Assembly (NCBI GenBank): GCA_021234155.1
Contig: JAJEKV010000071.1
Span: forward strand, 4,400,483 to 4,464,482
Reading direction: 5' to 3'
Source of the DNA: Isoetes taiwanensis
Lineage: Eukaryota; Streptophyta; Lycopodiopsida; Isoetales; Isoetaceae
DNA length: 64,000 nt
Within the stretch, counting starts at the first letter, position 1; each line of letters opens with the position of its first letter. This document shows, piece after piece, positions 60,272-64,000 of the stretch. The position numbers were made by a program, and so were the translations under genes. The notes under the pieces were generated by a model. It had not been told where the DNA came from, did no database searches, and was given only the letters and a program-made list of their open reading frames with translations.

Positions 60272-60328
60272 TATGGGTTAGGTTCGGGGTTAGGTTCGGA
60301 GGTTAGGTAGTTAGGTTAGGGAGAGGAA
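60272..60328 (+). repeat. Short GGTTAGGTT-type repeat just inside the right end
   Basis: GGTTAGGTTCGG is repeated twice and decays into TTAGG units. It resembles but does not equal the plant telomere repeat TTTAGGG. It lies between the terminal gene start and the inverted repeat. Confidence 0.5.
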
Positions 60329-60426
60329 ATTTAGGTATGGAGGGGGAAGCTAGGTTCGCATCCTACGTGGCGGCCCCCCTAATATATTCTTAGGGAGGCC
60401 CTTATTTGACCTCAAAAACTCTAATG

Positions 60427-60979
60427 GAGTCGCGATGTAGATCTGGAGGGAGGATCCCTTCCTGCCCCATCGAACGGGAAGATGAAACCCGTGAATAGCC
60501 TTTTGGCTATGCATCCGGGCGGGCGGGTCAGTCCCGACACTCTTGACCTACTCGCAAAGTGTGCATGGGAGGGGCGGATGGAGTGGACAACCCTAAGCCA
60601 TGTTTTATGCCGCCCAAATCCATTGCCATGAATTACATACGCGAATGAACTCGAGACCTAAGCCGTCTACCATCCCCTTCGAAGTCCGAGCCTTGGGTAG
60701 GATCCTTATGTATGATGATGATCATTATCTATGCAGATGTTGATGCACCACCCTTCGAGGTGGATATGTGATTATGTTGTATAACGACATGTATGTTTAC
60801 TTCTGCAGACTAGGTAGGCCCCGAGGAGAGGCGGGGTAAAATGACCCCTTCACTCTTCCCATTGGGACTCGTTCTGGTGCAAATGATTGTGGAGGGCCCT
60901 GTGACGATGGAGTGGTATGGGGGATGAACTCTGCTTGTATACGGTGGGTGCAACTGTATACACGAGTAGGGGACGTCGT
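60427..60979 (+). repeat. Right part of the second LTR, continuing from 47521
   Basis: Contains the blocks following GCCCTCTAG in the 39.6-kb LTR in the same order: TCTGGAGGGAGG, CCTGCCCCATCG, GGCTATGCA, GTGTGCA(T)GGGAGGGGCGGATGG, GAGCCTTGGGTAGGAT and GTAGGGGACGTC. The expected primer site after GACGTC is replaced by a polypurine tract, so this LTR lacks an internal region here. Confidence 0.75.
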
Positions 60980-60984
60980 GGTCG

Positions 60985-61616
60985 GGAGAGGAGGAAAAGG
61001 GAAGGAAAAAGGCCATTGGTAAAGGGGAGGGGGAAAGGGAAGGGGGATGGAATGGGAAAAGGAAAATAAAATAAGGTAAAATGAAAAGGGAATGTGAAAA
61101 GGGAGGGATAGAAAAGGGAAAAGCAAGGAGGTTGAAAATGGAAAAGGCAAAGAAAAAAAAAGTGGAAGCAAATGGAAAAGGCAAAAAGGGAAAAAACGGA
61201 GGTAAAATGAAAAATAGAAAGGGAGGTGAATAAAAAGGAAGAGCAAAATAGAAAAGAAAAAAGAGAGGAAAAAGGAAAAAGGAGGGGGAGGAGGAAAAAG
61301 GTGAAGAAGGGGGAAAAGAGGAGGCGAAAAAAAGAGCATGAAAAATAGAAGAGAAAAGGGACATGGCAAAAAGGGAAGAGGGAAAAAGGGGTGAGGAAAG
61401 GGAAAACCCGAAGGAAAAATGGACATGGAAAAGGGAAAGCGAAAAGAGGGAAAAGAAAAAAGGAGGGGGGAAAAGGAAGGGAAAAGGGCACTAGAAAAAA
61501 AGGAAGGAAAGGGCTGGGCAAAAGAGGAAAAGGGAAGGGAAAAAGGGGAAAAAAGAAAAGGTGGGGAGAAGGAAAGGGAAAAGGGAAAGGAAAGGGGAAA
61601 GCAGAAAGGAAAACTT
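60985..61616. repeat. Polypurine tract, about 630 bp
   Basis: Plus strand almost entirely A and G in GGGAAA/GGAAAAG words, as at 44836-45905. The reading frames of up to 300 codons on the minus strand are Phe/Ser/Pro/Leu runs produced by composition. Confidence 0.85.
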
Positions 61617-61746
61617 AGATAGACAGATAGTATTTTTATATCATGCCACATTGGCAGCATCCATGAGGACATATGACGGACCCCCAGAGACTTGAACACA
61701 AGATCTCTTAATTGCTAACCCAATGGACTAGCCATTAAACCGAACA
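61617..61746 (-). mobile_element. tRNA-derived SINE inserted in the polypurine tract
   Basis: On the minus strand: an A-box-like TGGCTAGTCCA (61734-61724) and a B-box-like GTTCAAGTC (61697-61689) about 35 bp apart, with the body ending in an ATACTATCTGTCTATCTA-type tail. Purine tract continues on both sides (to 61616 and from 61747), supporting insertion into it. No clear target duplication because the flanks are low complexity. Confidence 0.6.
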
Positions 61747-61802
61747 AGAAAGAAGGGCGCGAGGAAAAGGGGAAGAGGGAAATGGGAAAAGAGAGGGGGG
61801 AA
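61747..61802. repeat. Continuation of the polypurine tract after the SINE
   Basis: AAGAAAGAAGGG-type sequence ending abruptly at the TCTTGCTTTTG boundary. Confidence 0.7.
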
Positions 61803-61919
61803 AGGTCTTGCTTTTGTACAAACAGCTGGAAGGAGTTATGGAATACGTGTAAGCATTTGAAGAGACTTTGTCGGTATACATATTCAACGTTGAAGCCTGA
61901 GATCATACAAAAAGAGGCA

Positions 61920-62306
61920 ACTGTGACTCATGTCCAATATGAAGGGGACAACCAGTAGAAAGCAGAACTAGTAGAAGTTGGTGACAATTTTATCATAAAT
62001 GCGGAAGACAATAATGAAGAAAATGTTGACTTCTGGATTGTGAAGTGTACTGAACCCAAACACGTGGTGGAAAATGCATTCGAAGATTACTGGGGTTCAA
62101 AATTTAGCAGGCAAGAGGTAATTCTAACAGGTAAATATTACAAGTTCCTGGGCGAAGTTAGATACGAGTTGTTAAGTAATATGCCTGATGTTAATTGTTA
62201 TTCACACCTCGTCATAAGCGCAAAGGTAGATTTGATTGCTGATGTAAATGAAGACAATGTATACCATTTACCTTTGGATTATCTGTATCCGAGTCATGAG
62301 GACTGA
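61920..62306 (+). pseudogene. Coding remnant with VDFWIVKCTEPK block, family unnamed
   Basis: Reads VTHVQYEGDNQ, one stop, VGDNFIINAEDNNEENVDFW, IVKCTEPKHVVENAFEDYWG, then EVILTGKYYKFLGEVRYELL and VNCYSHLVISAKVDLIADVN. The segment around GDNF..(D)FWIVK..GKYYK suggests a small beta-barrel like those at the C-terminus of large plant transposon proteins. Compare 36540-37135. I cannot name the family. Right boundary near 62290 is shared with a minus-strand block. Confidence 0.45.
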
Positions 62307-63190
62307 CTTGTGCATTAACTTGAGGTACAACTTCAGGAATTTGAACATCTGCAGCAGCTTGAGTTGTTCTAACTTCTGTATTGACATGAACATCTGCATT
62401 AACTTGAAAAACGAGATCATGTTGTTCCTTGATAAGATCGATAACTTTTGGCAGTGTAGCAGGCAAGTTCAATATAGGTGGGATTTGAGAAGTACCAAAT
62501 GTGTTTTGAAAAGCGCCAAAGGTGCTTTGGATCTCAAAGTTATAGTTTCCGGGAAATCAGAGGTTGTGAATCTGACTGGAGTTCCAAGATTCTGCCTCGA
62601 AGCTAGAAGTCATACCTGGTTTGCAAAGTTAACATGTTAGCTAAGTTAGAAGACATATTTAGAAAGGAAATACATTACCTATGCCTGAAGTTCTGTCCAT
62701 TCCTGATTGAGTATCTTTGACGGATTGAGTTTCTTTAACGGCTTCTTTGAGGGTTTCAGAAAGTGCTGGATTTGTGGTTTCTTCTACCTCAGGTTTCTTG
62801 ATATTCTTTCCAGCATTTTTTTCCTCCTTGCCTTTTATATGTTTTGGCTTACTAGGTTTTGCTGTAGCAGAAAATAGAAAACGTTTAGGAGTCCTCTTCC
62901 TTCCCAACTTAATAGACTTAGGTTCTTCGGCATGCAGCATCACTATCTTGCTGCTTCTTCCTCTTATTTCCTGATACTAGTTAAAGTAAAAGAATTATTT
63001 TGGCAGGTGCTATCAATGGTATATGGGAGATAATTTTACCTAACTGTCTTTTGGCAACAGCACGCATTTGAGGACGTCTTCTCACTTCTAATTTCTGTGG
63101 ACTGGTGTATTCAACATCTTCATCATCAAACTCTGCAGAAGCTACTTTACTGGCATTGTTAGTATCTTCATCTTATATTATAATGTTATA
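62290..63190 (-). pseudogene. Minus-strand gene remnant, low-complexity charged protein, several exons
   Basis: Exon-like blocks: 63190-63042 (SAEFDDEDVEYTSPQKLEVR, RRPQMRAVAKRQL, followed by a GTAAAATT donor); 62960-62690 (KLGRKRTPKRFLFSATAKPS, KEEKNAGKNIKKPEVEETTN, ETLKEAVKETQSVKDTQSGM, then a GTAATG donor); and 62470-62290 (LPKVIDLIKEQHDLVFQVNA, TQAAADVQIPEVVPQVNAQV). Basic and acidic stretches alternate. Function unknown; it resembles linker regions of plant transposon or chromatin proteins only in composition. Confidence 0.4.
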
Positions 63191-63600
63191 CCGTAATTCT
63201 TGGGTCGGATCAAGCCCTAATTTGAATGGCCAAGATCATCTGGTTGCATCCGAAGGCCAAGATGTATCGCACGATTTCCCACCACTATGATTGGCCATGC
63301 TTTGATCTCTCAAGGGAAAAGGAAAAACGAAAAGGGAGGATGAAAGGGGGAAAAGTGAAGGGCAAAAAGACACGAGGGAAAGGGGAAAGGAAAAAAAGGA
63401 AAGGAAAATGGACGTCGGAAAAAGGGGAAAAGGGAAAGATTGAGGAAAAAATGACATGGAAAAGGGAAAGCGAAAGGAAAGGGGGGAAAGGAAAACGAAT
63501 GAAAAAAAAGAGCATGGAAAAAGAGAAAGGGAAAGAAAAGGGAAAAAGGGCATGAGGAAAAGGGAAGAGCAAAATCAGAAAATGGAAACGAAAAAGCGCA
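63164..63600. repeat. Second copy of the head-plus-polypurine repeat
   Basis: Head 63164-63312 matches 44686-44835 (ATCTTATATTATAATGTTAT, CCTAATTTGAATGG, TGATTGGCCATGCT). The purine tract that follows is shorter (about 290 bp). Confidence 0.8.
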
Positions 63601-64000
63601 GGGGAAAAAGCGCAGGAGATTTTGAACATCTCAAAACATGCCTGGGCGCAACGTGTGAGACGACGAAAAAGCGCAGGGGATTTTGAACATCTCAAAACAT
63701 GCCTGAGCACAACGTGTGAGATGAGAAAAGCATTGGGGGATTTTGAACATCTCAAAACATGCCTGAGCACAACGTGTGAGACATTGATCTGAACATCTCA
63801 AAACATGCCTGAGCACAACGTGTCTGAGTTTAAAAAGTCAAACAGTTTAAAAAGTCAAAAATTTTACTCACATTGATCCGAACATCTCAAAACATGCCCG
63901 AGAGCACAACGTGTCCGAAGTTTAAAAGTCAAACAGTTTAAAAAGTCAAAGCAGCGGTTTAAAAAGTCAAAAATTTTACTCACATTGATCTGAACATCTC
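63601..64000. repeat. Minisatellite with a GAACATCTCAAAACATGCC core, runs off the window
   Basis: Core at 63624, 63685, 63745, 63791, 63880 and 63992 (spacings 61, 60, 46, 89, 112). Early units contain AAAGCGCAGGGGATTTT; later ones contain TTTAAAAAGTCAAA repeated two or three times. The array continues past 64000. Reading frames here repeat the same peptide and are not genes. Confidence 0.85.

Larger units (their letters stand above)
47522..60426. mobile_element. 12.9-kb terminal-inverted-repeat element of unrecognised family
   Basis: It interrupts the second LTR, whose sequence continues on either side. Ends: 47522-47551 and 60397-60426 are inverted repeats with 29 of 30 matches, starting CATTAGAGTTTTTGAG. 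Flanks AGTCACCTT (47513-47521) and AGTCGCGAT (60428-60436) share 6 of 9 bases and could be a decayed 9-bp duplication; this is weak. Inside are degraded spliced coding blocks on both strands (see 47664, 49511, 53717, 56195, 57377). The two terminal genes start about 140 and 240 bp inside the ends and point inward. No known transposase catalytic signature (MULE, hAT, CACTA, PIF, Tc1) was recognised. Confidence 0.7.

Noticed and set aside
60797..61699. 300-codon minus-strand ORF
   Set aside because: Same compositional cause as above, plus overlap with an LTR end and a SINE.
63285..63816. Repeated-peptide ORFs (LRHVLRCSKS-type)
   Set aside because: They are translations of the 60-bp minisatellite, not a gene.
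63601..64000. CRISPR-like repeat-spacer array
   Set aside because: Spacing is irregular, spacers share sequence, and the genome is a plant.

Overview
The window looks like repeat-dense nuclear DNA of a land plant. The reasons are one intact many-exon plant-type transporter gene with short GT..AG introns, plant-style initiator-Met tRNA primer sites (TGGTATCAGAGC), and a dense mixture of Copia-type, gag-bearing LTR, LINE, SINE and CACTA-type elements. Nothing points to a bacterium, organelle or virus. The species cannot be named from the sequence.

Layout. 0-9.3 kb: a decayed LTR retrotransposon gag on the minus strand abuts a decayed Copia polyprotein on the plus strand; the Copia is split by a 3.9-kb insertion. 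9.3-18.4 kb: the only clearly functional locus, a 14-exon nucleobase-ascorbate transporter (NAT) gene on the minus strand whose exons join in phase into 525 codons without a stop, with unannotatable flanks. 18.4-36.0 kb: a nest. A LINE (20.9-36.0 kb) is split by a 9.76-kb CACTA-type transposon (25270-35031, 3-bp AGA duplication, inverted ends). That transposon carries about six and a half copies of a 1.1-kb tandem repeat; the same repeat lies in the opposite orientation just upstream of the LINE. A small SINE-like insertion also sits in the LINE. 36.0-39.6 kb: a 182-bp tandem repeat, a coding remnant, and unannotated sequence.

39.6-43.7 kb: an LTR element with two similar LTRs and a very short interior. 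The interior holds a tandem pair of long hairpins and one ORF whose first nine residues equal the histone H3 tail. 43.9-46 kb: a CACTA TNP2-type transposase fragment, then a 1-kb polypurine tract. 46-61 kb: a related LTR, split by a 12.9-kb element with 30-bp terminal inverted repeats (47522-60426). This element holds several degraded spliced genes, including one at each end pointing inward, separated by clusters of a GC-rich dyad motif. I do not recognise its family; it is the best candidate here for something undescribed. 61-64 kb: more polypurine tracts, a SINE, two coding remnants and a minisatellite running off the window end.

Apart from NAT, no set of genes here works together as a pathway. 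The window is a record of nested insertions, and the order in which they arrived can be read in several places.
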